A DNA stretch of 9,765 nt from Candidatus Latescibacterota bacterium (GCA_030643145.1 DAOWMJ010000062.1:1-9765), one strand, 5' to 3'; positions 1-6,739 are shown, counted from the first letter of the stretch. Translations and numbers: made by a program. Notes: generated by a model from the letters alone, not told the origin.

Positions 1-632
1 CTGTTCTTGATATATGCCAATTTCTTGCCCTTTCTAACCAACTTGTCAATCGATATATCCTTTTCTTTTTCCAGCAGCTTCCAGAGATTGCCCGCTTCCT
101 CGGGGGTCGAAGGCCCAAGGGCATATCTCCCCCTTAGAAGATCGCGATCATTTTCCTTTAGGAATACAAAAGCTCTGTTATACGCCAATCCCTCATTCGC
201 GGTAATTACTGTCAGAATTGTCAGAATAATATCTTCTTCCCTGTCGAGCCCGGTGATGATCTTGCTCACCTCGCCAAGCAGATTCATAAGCTTACTGCGC
301 CTGATAACCTCCATATAGAGATTTTCAACTTTTTTTGAATACTTTGATGATCGAATCAGGGCATCTTCGAGTGTTTCAAGAAGTGTTATATCGGCCCATC
401 TCCTGCCCTTCATTCTCTTCTTGAGTCCCTTAAAGAAGGGACAGGTAAAACAACATCTGATAAGCTTTTCTTCAATTCTACCAAACACTTTGTCACGGCA
501 TCTGTGCCCGGTAATTTCCCAGCATGCCACTTTATTCTGCCCATAAGCGGGACAATCCTTTTCCTTACAGTCAAAATATTCCCAGCAAGTTACAAGTTCG
601 CCATCTCCATTATTGTTTTCTACTGATCTCAT
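1..632 (-). CDS. Two-CW domain / GAF domain signalling protein (C-terminus beyond window)
   Basis: Open frame from an ATG at 632 to the left edge, about 210 residues, no stop seen; the 3' part lies outside the window. The first 68 residues are a cysteine-rich module: Cys16-Trp17, Cys22, Cys27-Pro-Ala-Tyr, Cys37-Trp38, Cys45, Cys60-Cys61 and Cys64. The two CW pairs and CPAYG match the 'two-CW' domain, which probably binds metal. A helical, charged linker follows (about 80-120). From about residue 118 the sequence (LGEVSKIITGLDREEDIIL, then an AYNRAFVFL strand) reads like the start of a GAF sensor domain. Such proteins are usually cytoplasmic sensors with an output domain further on, which cannot be seen here. 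The start is fixed by an in-frame TAA two codons upstream. There is no clear Shine-Dalgarno, so translation may be weak or the message near-leaderless. The module calls rest on motif recognition; the output function is unknown. Confidence 0.8.
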   Translation of the reverse strand, partial: MRSVENNNGDGELVTCWEYFDCKEKDCPAYGQNKVACWEITGHRCRDKVFGRIEEKLIRCCFTCPFFKGLKKRMKGRRWADITLLETLEDALIRSSKYSKKVENLYMEVIRRSKLMNLLGEVSKIITGLDREEDIILTILTVITANEGLAYNRAFVFLKENDRDLLRGRYALGPSTPEEAGNLWKLLEKEKDISIDKLVRKGKKLAYIKN

Positions 633-763
633 AATTTAAAATTAGCACACTGAAAGAATTTTCGCAATTGAGAATTTGTACCCAAATCTATGCGGCGGCA
701 GCTTCACTAATTAATATCTTCCGCCCATTTTACACTAAACGAATATCGAGCGGAAAATTGTCC

Positions 764-816
764 CCGGAATAGAGAGAGGCAAAATTATTCCAAAATAGCA
801 GCCTCTTCAATTCCGG
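764..816 (-). terminator. Hairpin directly after the lamin-tail gene, possible terminator
   Basis: Four bases past the stop codon of the lamin-tail gene, CCGGAAT (764-770) pairs perfectly with ATTCCGG (810-816). An inner AGAGGC (775-780) pairs with GCCTCT (801-806). The apical loop is about 20 nt, and no strong T-run follows on the minus strand. It may be a terminator or a 3'-end stabilising structure. The position favours a transcript-end role; the missing T-run argues against classic intrinsic termination. Confidence 0.4.
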
Positions 817-820
817 ATTA

Positions 821-1456
821 TTACCTGCAAATTGACTTAATATTTCCCCAGCTTGTTTCTTCCGTACCGGTAACGTAGTTATTAACAGAACCAGGGGTTG
901 GAACACACCCATTCCCACTTATGGGAGTGCATTCCGGACATGGATTGTAAGCATCAAAAAGCTCCCAACCAGCTATCCCCTCGGGGTCTCTGCCTACCGA
1001 ACGGTCATCTTCCGCCGCGCTGTTCGTATAATCGACAGAATCGACCAAAAGTGTATCACCGCCGGACACCTTGAACAAAGACACCGTATCTCCGGAGTTA
1101 TTCAGGCTCAGGCCATATATGGGAAAACCGTTTGCTTCCTCCCATATTCTCGAATCGCTTCCGAAAATAATCAGGACTTCACCGGATTGTAGGATGCCGG
1201 AAAATTGATACCGCCAAAGCATCTCTTCATTACCGTCGCAGAGAAGATACCCGTCAAGATCCACAGCGCTGTCACCGGCATTAATGATCTCAACCCATTC
1301 GTCGTTTCGGTAATTATATTCACCGTCACCGTCCCAGTCCCTCGCTGGATCCGCCATGAATTCATTCAGCAACACCTCGGCAGAACTTCGCGTGGAAAAA
1401 ACTATTGTAATTGAAATGAAGATTGACAAGAAAATAAAAAGCGCTTTCTTCATCAT
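821..1456 (-). CDS. Secreted lamin-tail-domain (LTD) protein
   Basis: 211 residues. Residues 1-26 form a Sec signal peptide: a KK pair, a hydrophobic core (ALFIFLSIFISITIVF) and a likely cut after SSA. The mature protein opens with VLLNEFMADP. An acidic DWDGDGEY stretch (40-47) follows, resembling a calcium-binding DxDxDG loop, then NDEWVEIINAG, DLDGYLL and a beta-rich stretch to about residue 155. This is the order expected of a lamin-tail (LTD) domain, an Ig-like fold common in exported bacterial proteins. The C-terminal part is Cys-rich (NPCPECTPISGNGC) and ends with the basic tail TSWGNIKSICR, which may be a sorting or anchoring tail. A strong GGGAGGA site at 1460-1466 precedes tandem ATGs (1456 and 1453); its spacing suits the second ATG better, which would give 210 residues. 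Ligand and precise role are unknown. Confidence 0.8.
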   Translation of the reverse strand: MMKKALFIFLSIFISITIVFSTRSSAEVLLNEFMADPARDWDGDGEYNYRNDEWVEIINAGDSAVDLDGYLLCDGNEEMLWRYQFSGILQSGEVLIIFGSDSRIWEEANGFPIYGLSLNNSGDTVSLFKVSGGDTLLVDSVDYTNSAAEDDRSVGRDPEGIAGWELFDAYNPCPECTPISGNGCVPTPGSVNNYVTGTEETSWGNIKSICR

Positions 1457-1530
1457 CTTCCTCCCTTCACACTACACCCAAAAAAGCACCTTACTTAAGA
1501 GCTGTGCCGCACAGACTCAAGTACAACTAT

Positions 1531-1559
1531 ACTATAGCACCGGAAGGGATTCTGTTCCA
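1531..1559 (-). promoter_or_regulatory. Possible promoter of the lamin-tail gene
   Basis: On the minus strand TGGAAC (1559-1554) is followed after 17 nt by TATAGT (1536-1531); a second TATAGT overlaps it at 1531-1526. The -10 looks sigma70-like. The -35 is poor for sigma70 but resembles the GGAAC core of some ECF promoters. It lies about 75 nt upstream of the start codon. The call is weak and rests only on spacing and position. Confidence 0.25.
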
Positions 1560-1570
1560 GTAAAATCTTT

Positions 1571-1592
1571 AAAAAATCTTTGCCAATGCAAA
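1571..1592 (-). terminator. Small hairpin with T-run, possible terminator
   Basis: Read on the minus strand, TTTGC (1592-1588), loop ATTG and GCAAA (1583-1579) form a 5-bp stem, followed by GA and six T (1576-1571). It lies about 97-118 nt downstream of the stop of the DUF6249-like gene and before the lamin-tail gene. The T-run is convincing; the stem is short and AT-rich. Confidence 0.35.
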
Positions 1593-1593
1593 C

Positions 1594-1678
1594 AACCGGT
1601 TGCGGGAAGGGAAAGATAACTTTATTCTGGTGCTGAAATGCTTTCCCGTTTCTCTCCCCCTCCCTTCCAACGCCGGTT
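1594..1678. repeat. Imperfect long inverted repeat with alternative inner pairing
   Basis: AACCGG (1594-1599) and GAAGGGA (1606-1612) can pair with CCGGTT (1673-1678) and TCCCTTC (1661-1667). This makes a long stem with an internal loop. The competing stem GGGAAAG (1609-1615) with CTTTCCC (1641-1647) shares bases with it, so the two folds exclude each other. It fills most of the gap downstream of the DUF6249-like gene and may be part of its 3' end together with the T-run hairpin next to it. No coding signal is seen here. Confidence 0.35.
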
Positions 1679-1688
1679 AAATTATTTT

Positions 1689-2054
1689 CTACTCGGTCAA
1701 TTCCTTTTTCTCAAGATGTGCAGCCAATAACAGCGCAAGCCCGAGGAAAGTGGGTACAAGCCCCCAAACACCATTTACAATACCGGCTGCGCCCCATATT
1801 CCAAGAAGAACAGGTATCCCGATAAATGTAAAAATAAACCCCCACATCCTTATCGTGAAATATCTCGGCCTTTTCTTTTTCTCAGGTTCTTTAGGAAGCT
1901 CAATCCCCTTTTCCATCGCGAGAACTGTTTCCTTGTGCTTTAATTCCTTCTCGCGCATTCCCAGGATAATAGCGGTAATTATGATCGCTACTGTACCAAT
2001 AACAGCGGTGATCGGAATCAGTATTGCTAACATTTCAGGTCCTACATTAAACAT
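1689..2054 (-). CDS. Small three-helix membrane protein, DUF6249-like
   Basis: 121 residues from the ATG at 2054, chosen because a near-ideal AAGGAGG sits 5 nt upstream; the frame stays open further upstream but without such a site. One N-terminal membrane helix (about residues 7-31, LAILIPITAVIGTVAI onward) is followed by a charged cytoplasmic-type stretch (REKELKHKETVLAMEKGIELP). Two helices then cover about 65-90 and 92-113, and the tail is charged. The 'helix, charged loop with MEKGIELP, two helices' plan matches DUF6249-type inner-membrane proteins, whose function is unknown. The gene is divergent from the ECF sigma operon, and a matching ECF-type promoter element points at it. That makes it a likely target of that sigma factor and perhaps an envelope-stress component; this role is inference. 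Confidence 0.75.
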   Translation of the reverse strand: MFNVGPEMLAILIPITAVIGTVAIIITAIILGMREKELKHKETVLAMEKGIELPKEPEKKKRPRYFTIRMWGFIFTFIGIPVLLGIWGAAGIVNGVWGLVPTFLGLALLLAAHLEKKELTE

Positions 2055-2103
2055 TTCATCCTCCTTTTCGTACTCGCCTGTGAAGTTCCAATTCATCATA
2101 TTT

Positions 2104-2130
2104 GACAAACTAATTACCATTTTTGTTTCA
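2104..2130 (-). promoter_or_regulatory. ECF-type promoter, TGAAAC-N17-TGTC, reading into the DUF6249-like gene
   Basis: On the minus strand TGAAAC (2130-2125) is followed by exactly 17 nt and TGTC (2107-2104). This resembles ECF promoters such as those of Bacillus SigM/SigW (TGAAAC with CGTC or CGTA). The identical element with identical spacing occurs in the opposite direction before the sigma gene. The predicted start would leave a leader of roughly 40 nt ending in the AAGGAGG site of the gene. Confidence 0.6.
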
Positions 2131-2151
2131 ACTTTTCTGCGTTTTTTTAAA

Positions 2152-2215
2152 ATATGTTTCAAAAAGAGCAATTATCCGCGATAATACAGAAAGTTCAGAG
2201 TTTTTTGAAACATAT
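2152..2215. repeat. 14-bp perfect inverted repeat in the divergent control region
   Basis: ATATGTTTCAAAAA (2152-2165) and TTTTTGAAACATAT (2202-2215) are perfect inverted copies separated by 36 nt. Each arm contains TGAAAC facing outward. The right arm supplies the -35 of the sigma operon promoter. The left arm has no TGTC at the right distance. It may be a regulatory binding site or a duplicated -35 box. Confidence 0.6.
2171..2185. promoter_or_regulatory. Operator-like palindrome ATTATC-CGC-GATAAT
   Basis: A 6-bp perfect inverted repeat with a 3-nt centre lies within the spacer of the larger repeat, upstream of both divergent ECF-type promoters. Its size and symmetry suit a dimeric helix-turn-helix regulator. 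No such regulator is encoded next to it, so the binding factor is unknown. Confidence 0.4.
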
Positions 2216-2232
2216 CACTCCCTTCATCTGTC
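2206..2232 (+). promoter_or_regulatory. ECF-type promoter, TGAAAC-N17-TGTC, of the sigma/anti-sigma operon
   Basis: TGAAAC (2206-2211), a 17-nt spacer and TGTC (2229-2232) match the ECF promoter pattern and the element on the opposite strand at 2104-2130. Transcription would begin near 2238-2241. This fits translation from the TTG at 2256 behind a Shine-Dalgarno at 2243-2248. Positive autoregulation is typical of ECF sigma operons. Confidence 0.6.
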
Positions 2233-2255
2233 TTACCTTTATGGAGGAATATCGC

Positions 2256-2828
2256 TTGAAAGGTGTCAGCGACCATGATCTGGTCAAAAAATCACTCGAC
2301 GGAAACGAAAAGGCCTTTCGTGAGATTATCACAAGGTATAACGTGATTATCTATGCCGCCGTGCGGAGCATTATGGGAAACAGTGATGAAACGGAAGATA
2401 CCGTCCAGGAAATCTTTGTTAAAATTTATAAGGGCCTTCCCCGATTTAAGGGGAAAGCTCGCTTTTCCACATGGGCCTACACCATCGCTAGAAACGAAGC
2501 TGTTAACGCCCTTAATCGACGAAAGAAAAACCTTTACAATATTGAAGAGTTTCATAATCTTGCCGCCTCGAACGATACACCAGAAGAGGCCTATAGTAGA
2601 AAGGAGTCAGCCCGCAATATTGAAAACTACATCAAAAAACTTGATAAAGACTACAGGGCTGTTATCGAACTTAGATATCTCGCGGAGAAATCCTATTTGG
2701 AGGTAGCTGATATTATGGATATTCCGATCGGTACAGTTAAAACATATATTCACAGAGCGAAGCTCAGGCTGAAAGAGCTGATGACACCCACGTTTCAAAA
2801 TGAACAAATAAAGCGAGGAAAAGCATGA
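2256..2828 (+). CDS. ECF-family RNA polymerase sigma factor
   Basis: 190 residues from a TTG start. The factor directs RNA polymerase to a small set of promoters. The sigma2 region covers about residues 5-95: DHDLVKKSLDGNEKAF opens it, SDETEDTVQEIFVKIY is the core-binding helix, and FSTWAYTIARNEAVNALNRR the -10 recognition part. A variable linker follows. Sigma4 (about 125-180) has LDKDYRAVIELRYLAEKSY and a helix-turn-helix (VADIMDIPIGTVKTYIHRAK) for the -35. There is no sigma3, as expected for ECF. TTG at 2256 is preferred because GGAGGA sits 7 nt upstream. The in-frame ATG at 2241 has no ribosome site and nearly coincides with the predicted transcription start. Its stop overlaps the anti-sigma start as ATGA, indicating coupled translation. 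Confidence 0.93.
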   Translation: MKGVSDHDLVKKSLDGNEKAFREIITRYNVIIYAAVRSIMGNSDETEDTVQEIFVKIYKGLPRFKGKARFSTWAYTIARNEAVNALNRRKKNLYNIEEFHNLAASNDTPEEAYSRKESARNIENYIKKLDKDYRAVIELRYLAEKSYLEVADIMDIPIGTVKTYIHRAKLRLKELMTPTFQNEQIKRGKA

Positions 2829-3337
2829 AATGCGAAGAAATTGAAAAACTTCTTCCCTCCTTTGTTGAGGGACAAATCACAAAAGAAGAAAGAAGGGCTA
2901 TAGAATCTCATCTCTCGGAATGTGCGGGGTGCAGAGAATCGCATAGAAGGTATATTTTTCTTGAGGAATCACTTTCCGCTCTTAAAGATACCCTACCTTC
3001 TTCGCAAGCTGTCGCCGACTCAGTCATGAAAAGACTTAACTTAAGGAAAAGAAGATTTCAGTTTGCCCGGTTGTTAAATATATCCACAGTTACCTCTTTC
3101 TTCATGATAGTTTTATCCCTGTTCACATTTTTTAACCAGAACCGGATATTCCGGGTTACTACCTTCTGCGTTGAAAATATCACACCTCTCCTCACTCGTT
3201 ATTCCGAGAATCTTTTCGACTGGCTAACAAGAATAACCACCGGATATTTCTGGCCGGCATTTACTCTATTTATCCTCCTTAATCTACTTGTTATCCTGTC
3301 GGGGGGGATGTTCGCCTTGCGATATGTAAGAGAATAG
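2825..3337 (+). CDS. Membrane-bound zf-HC2 anti-sigma factor
   Basis: 170 residues. The N-terminal domain (1-55) carries the anti-sigma zinc-finger motif: His29-x3-Cys33-x2-Cys36, with Cys3 as the probable fourth ligand. This is the ZAS fold that binds and silences an ECF sigma factor. Two hydrophobic segments follow, about 83-103 (NISTVTSFFMIVLSLF) and 141-165 (YFWPAFTLFILLNLLVILSG), so both ends are probably cytoplasmic with a loop of about 37 residues outside. The start overlaps the sigma stop by 4 nt, and a GAGGA site lies at 2815-2819. The partner is almost certainly the sigma factor just upstream. Release may occur by redox change at the zinc site or by proteolysis; neither can be read from the sequence. 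Confidence 0.88.
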   Translation: MKCEEIEKLLPSFVEGQITKEERRAIESHLSECAGCRESHRRYIFLEESLSALKDTLPSSQAVADSVMKRLNLRKRRFQFARLLNISTVTSFFMIVLSLFTFFNQNRIFRVTTFCVENITPLLTRYSENLFDWLTRITTGYFWPAFTLFILLNLLVILSGGMFALRYVRE

Positions 3338-3371
3338 CTTGCGGGGTAATAGAAGAACCCTGGATAGGAAT

Positions 3372-4808
3372 TCAGCTGCCAAGTTTCTTGATTAATATAT
3401 TTCTCGCGAGTTCGGGGTTGGCCTTACCACGGCTTTCCCGCATAACCTGTCCCACAAAAAACCCTAGCAGTTTCTTTTTACCTTCCCGATAACGTTCCCC
3501 CTCTTCAGGATGAGCGGCGATTATACTATCTACCATATTTTCAAGCTCGCTCGAGTCACTTATCTGCTCAAGTCCAAGCTTTTTAACAACCTCTTTAGGG
3601 TCAGCGCCCGATTTTATCATTTCAGCAAAGACATCCTGCCCGGCAGAACCGCTTATAATTCCATCCTCAACAAGAGCTATAAGCCCCGCGAGTTTTTCCG
3701 GCTCGACCGGGAAAGTTTCTATCGCGCAGCCTAAATTCTTCAGCGCTCGCATTATCTCCCTCATTACCCAATTCGCGCTCTTCTTTGCAAGGCCGGTCGA
3801 TTCTGCTACAATCTCAAAATAGTCGGCTATCCCCTTCTCAGCGCAGAGGACTCCTGAATCATAATTACTAAGCATGTATTCTTCCCTGAATCTTCTCTCC
3901 TTTTCAAGGGGTAGTTCAGGAATCATATCTCTGACACCGTCAATCCACTCTCCGTCTACTTCAAGAGGCAGAAGATCGGGCTCCGGGAAATAGCGATAAT
4001 CGTTCGCCTCCTCCTTGCTTCTCATCATAACGAGCCTGCCGCTGTCGGCATCCCAGAGATTCGTAACCTGCTCAATACTGCCCCCCTCTTCAAGAACTCT
4101 CCGCTGCCTCTCCACTTCAAATTCAACACCCTTCTCTATAGCTTTAAAGGAATTCAGGTTCTTAATCTCAGTCTTTGTTCCCAATTCCGTACTTCCGGCA
4201 GGACGCAACGATATATTGACATCACAACGCATTGAGCCTTCTTCAAGGTTTCCATCACAAATCCCGAGGTACCTTAAAATCTGCTGAACCCTCACCAGAT
4301 ATTTAACAGCCTCAAGACCCGTTCGAATATCCGGTCTACTCACGATTTCTATAAGAGGCACTCCGCAGCGGTTAAAATCTACCAGGCTGTCCTTGCCGGT
4401 TTCATGTGACATCTTACCCGCGTCATCCTCGAGGTGTATTCTTTCAATCCTAATATTTCTCGGACCGTTATCTGTTTCAATCTCCACAAACCCATTCTTG
4501 CAGAGAGGCTTGTCATACATAGATATTTGATAATTTTTAGGGCAGTCCGGATAAAAATAATTCTTTCGCGAGAATTCGCTGACAGCTGCAATATCACATC
4601 GCAACGCCAGCCCCATCATAATTGCCATCGTTACTGATTCCCTGTTTAAAACGGGCAGAGCCCCCGGAAGCCCCATACATACCGGACATATCCTTGTGTT
4701 GGGATCAGCGCCATACTCCGGTTTACAACTGCAGAATATCTTTGTTTCAGTAAGAAGCTGGGCGTGTACCTCAAGTCCGATTACTGTTTCATAACTGCTG
4801 TTATTCAT
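3372..4808 (-). CDS. gatB: Asp-tRNA(Asn)/Glu-tRNA(Gln) amidotransferase subunit B
   Basis: 478 residues, the normal length for GatB. This subunit binds the mischarged tRNA and the ATP-dependent kinase site, phosphorylates the Glu or Asp carboxylate, and accepts ammonia channelled from GatA. The opening ETVIGLEVHAQLLTETKIFC is typical. Cys26-x-Cys28 and Cys41-x2-Cys44 form the structural zinc site. FYPDCPKNYQISMYD (85-99), HLEDDAGK (125-132), GNLEEGSMRCDVNIS (186-200) and YRYFPEPDLLPL (271-282) are family signatures. The C-terminal third is the helical, tRNA-binding YqeY-like tail ending in ANPELARNILIKKL. It is the last gene of gatC-gatA-gatB, 93 nt after gatA, with GAGG about 8 nt before the ATG. 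Confidence 0.97.
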   Translation of the reverse strand: MNNSSYETVIGLEVHAQLLTETKIFCSCKPEYGADPNTRICPVCMGLPGALPVLNRESVTMAIMMGLALRCDIAAVSEFSRKNYFYPDCPKNYQISMYDKPLCKNGFVEIETDNGPRNIRIERIHLEDDAGKMSHETGKDSLVDFNRCGVPLIEIVSRPDIRTGLEAVKYLVRVQQILRYLGICDGNLEEGSMRCDVNISLRPAGSTELGTKTEIKNLNSFKAIEKGVEFEVERQRRVLEEGGSIEQVTNLWDADSGRLVMMRSKEEANDYRYFPEPDLLPLEVDGEWIDGVRDMIPELPLEKERRFREEYMLSNYDSGVLCAEKGIADYFEIVAESTGLAKKSANWVMREIMRALKNLGCAIETFPVEPEKLAGLIALVEDGIISGSAGQDVFAEMIKSGADPKEVVKKLGLEQISDSSELENMVDSIIAAHPEEGERYREGKKKLLGFFVGQVMRESRGKANPELARNILIKKLGS

Positions 4809-4901
4809 AGATCAATCCTCTTTAGAACTTTTTCTGTAAGCTGATTTTCTGACTGTCACAGCTAATCCCTTTAAAAAGAATATTTATCAAGGCCATACCA
4901 T

Positions 4902-6338
4902 CTAGCCCTTGTTAAAGTTGTAGATCTTCTCAAGCATCTCCGCGCCCTGAAGTAGCTTTGCCTCCTGAGTGTATCCAGCCATAAGCTGTATCCCAAGCGG
5001 AAGCCCTTTGCGTGTAAATCCCGCCGGTACAGAAAGAGCCGGGATACCGGCTATGTTTGCGGAAGTGGTAAAAATATCCGATAAATACATCTCTATCGGG
5101 TTGTCTATACGCTCACCAAGCCTGAAGGAAGGCCCGGGAACCGTTGGCAGCATAACAAGATCATACGTTGAGAAAATAGTCTCGAATTCACTGCATATCA
5201 TAGCCCTAACCTGCTGCGCTTTGTTATAATAGGCATCATAATATCCTGCTGACAGAACATAGGTTCCTAGAAGTATTCTCCTCTTTACCTCGTCACCGAA
5301 ACCCTCTCCGCGTGTCCTTTCATACATCTCGCCTATAGATTCTGCTTCTGCCCTGAATGCGTATTTTACCCCGTCATAGCGCGCAAGGTTTGAGGAGGCC
5401 TCCGCGTTCGCAATAACATAATAGCACGCTATCGAAGCCTCCATATCTGGAAACTTTACAGGTTCAATATTTGCCCCCGCTTCCTTTAGCTTCGCTACAG
5501 TATCTTTTAAAATCCCTTTTAATTCCTCATCAATATCCCATCTTTCCAAATCCCCGGGAACCGCAATTTTCAATCGTTCTACTCCCCTGCCAAGCCCCAC
5601 CGTGAGATCACCGGGCTTGTCAGGAATAGTCGTCGCGTCAAAAGTGTCGCGCCCCGATATCACATTCATAACGATAGCGGAATCCTCAACTGTTCTTGTA
5701 ATCGGGCCGATCTGATCAAGGCTACTGGCAAATGCCACAAGGCCGTATCTGGACACCCTCCCGTATGTTCCCTTAAGTCCAACCACTCCGCATAAACTCG
5801 CGGGCTGCCGTATAGAACCGCCTGTGTCGGAGCCCAGTGCAACAGGAACCATATAGGCTGCTACCGCGGCCGCCGACCCCCCGCTTGAACCGCCCGGAGC
5901 AAATTCCATATTCCACGGATTTCTTGTTATTTGATAGGCGGAATTCTCGGTGGACGAACCCATAGCAAATTCATCCATATTTGTTTTTCCAATTATTATC
6001 GCGCCGGCGTCGAGCAGTCTTTCTACCACAGTCGCGTTATAGGGAGGCTTGTACCCTTTCAATATCTTTGAAGCGCAGGTTGTGTGCCGGTCAATAGTAC
6101 AAATATTATCCTTAACAGCTATGGGGATTCCAAAGAGAGCCCTCTCTTCCGAAGATTCCTTTTCAAGCTCACGAGCCCTCCTCAAAGCATCTTCAGGCAT
6201 AACTTCTAGAAACGCGCCTATCTCATTGTCTTTATTGCTAATAGCATCCAGACACGATTGCACTACTTCCGATGGTTTGACACTGTTTTGACCGTATAAT
6301 TTCTTTAATTCTGATATCGATTTATTGTTTAACTCCAT
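4902..6338 (-). CDS. gatA: Asp-tRNA(Asn)/Glu-tRNA(Gln) amidotransferase subunit A
   Basis: 478 residues, full length. GatA is the glutaminase subunit, an amidase-signature hydrolase that releases ammonia from glutamine for GatB. The Ser-cisSer-Lys triad is visible: Lys76 in IPIAVKDNIC, Ser151 in APGGSSGGSAAAVAA, and nucleophile Ser175 in GSDTGGSIRQPAS. KTNMDEFAMGSSTENSAY (118-135) and GLKGTYGRVSRYGLVAFASS further mark a true GatA rather than a general amidase. The C-terminal NIAGIPALSVPAGF and GLPLGIQLMA are also conserved. It lies 68 nt after gatC in the same operon. The ribosome site is weak (AGGA about 9 nt before the ATG). Confidence 0.97.
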   Translation of the reverse strand: MELNNKSISELKKLYGQNSVKPSEVVQSCLDAISNKDNEIGAFLEVMPEDALRRARELEKESSEERALFGIPIAVKDNICTIDRHTTCASKILKGYKPPYNATVVERLLDAGAIIIGKTNMDEFAMGSSTENSAYQITRNPWNMEFAPGGSSGGSAAAVAAYMVPVALGSDTGGSIRQPASLCGVVGLKGTYGRVSRYGLVAFASSLDQIGPITRTVEDSAIVMNVISGRDTFDATTIPDKPGDLTVGLGRGVERLKIAVPGDLERWDIDEELKGILKDTVAKLKEAGANIEPVKFPDMEASIACYYVIANAEASSNLARYDGVKYAFRAEAESIGEMYERTRGEGFGDEVKRRILLGTYVLSAGYYDAYYNKAQQVRAMICSEFETIFSTYDLVMLPTVPGPSFRLGERIDNPIEMYLSDIFTTSANIAGIPALSVPAGFTRKGLPLGIQLMAGYTQEAKLLQGAEMLEKIYNFNKG

Positions 6339-6406
6339 GGTACAAAATCCTGATTCTTTCTTTTTCTGGTATCTGCCCGGCCAAGATCATGGCCAAACAT
6401 TTTCTG

Positions 6407-6697
6407 TTAATCCTTATCAATTACAGGAGGTACTTTGAAAAAACCATTTTTAGTATCGGGCGCCTGTTCGAGTACCTTGTCACGTTCGAGTTCACCTCCG
6501 GCTCTACCTTCCCTTAGAAAGGGTTTAAAAGATCTCTTACGCGCTTCGGATTCAAACCCGGTTGTATCAACCTTCTGAAGTGTCCGGACAAACTCGATTA
6601 TATCCGACAACTGCCCTTTAAACTTCTCTCTTGCGTCATTATCAAGCCTTATTCTGGCAAGTTTTTCAATATGTTTTATCTCATCATCCGAAAGCAC
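6407..6697 (-). CDS. gatC: Asp-tRNA(Asn)/Glu-tRNA(Gln) amidotransferase subunit C
   Basis: 96 residues, the usual GatC size. It is a small linker that wraps around and stabilises the GatA-GatB complex. It opens with the typical EIKHIEKLARIRLD helix, continues with the QLSDIIEFVRTLQKVDTTG stretch, and ends with the conserved APDTKNGFFKVPPVID. The start is GTG at 6697, chosen for an AGAGGAG site 6 nt upstream. It is the first gene of the operon. With gatA and gatB it implies that the organism makes Gln-tRNA or Asn-tRNA by amidating a mischarged tRNA, and so probably lacks a direct GlnRS or AsnRS. Confidence 0.95.
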   Translation of the reverse strand: MLSDDEIKHIEKLARIRLDNDAREKFKGQLSDIIEFVRTLQKVDTTGFESEARKRSFKPFLREGRAGGELERDKVLEQAPDTKNGFFKVPPVIDKD

Positions 6698-6739
6698 TTA
6701 CGGCTCCTCTTTCCTGTTAAAAGGGTTCCAATTACTGAG

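Noticed and set aside
730..918. Minus-strand ORF of 62 residues overlapping the end of the lamin-tail gene, considered as a frameshifted continuation
   Set aside because: The lamin-tail protein is already complete, the extra frame shows no LTD or sorting motif, and it covers the 764-816 hairpin.
3338..3371. GGGT/ACCC mini-hairpin between the convergent anti-sigma and gatB genes
   Set aside because: A 4-bp stem with no T-run on either strand is too weak to call a terminator.
4809..4901. AGCTG/CAGCT repeat in the gatA-gatB gap as a possible regulatory element
   Set aside because: Five base pairs with a large loop inside an operon; expected by chance.
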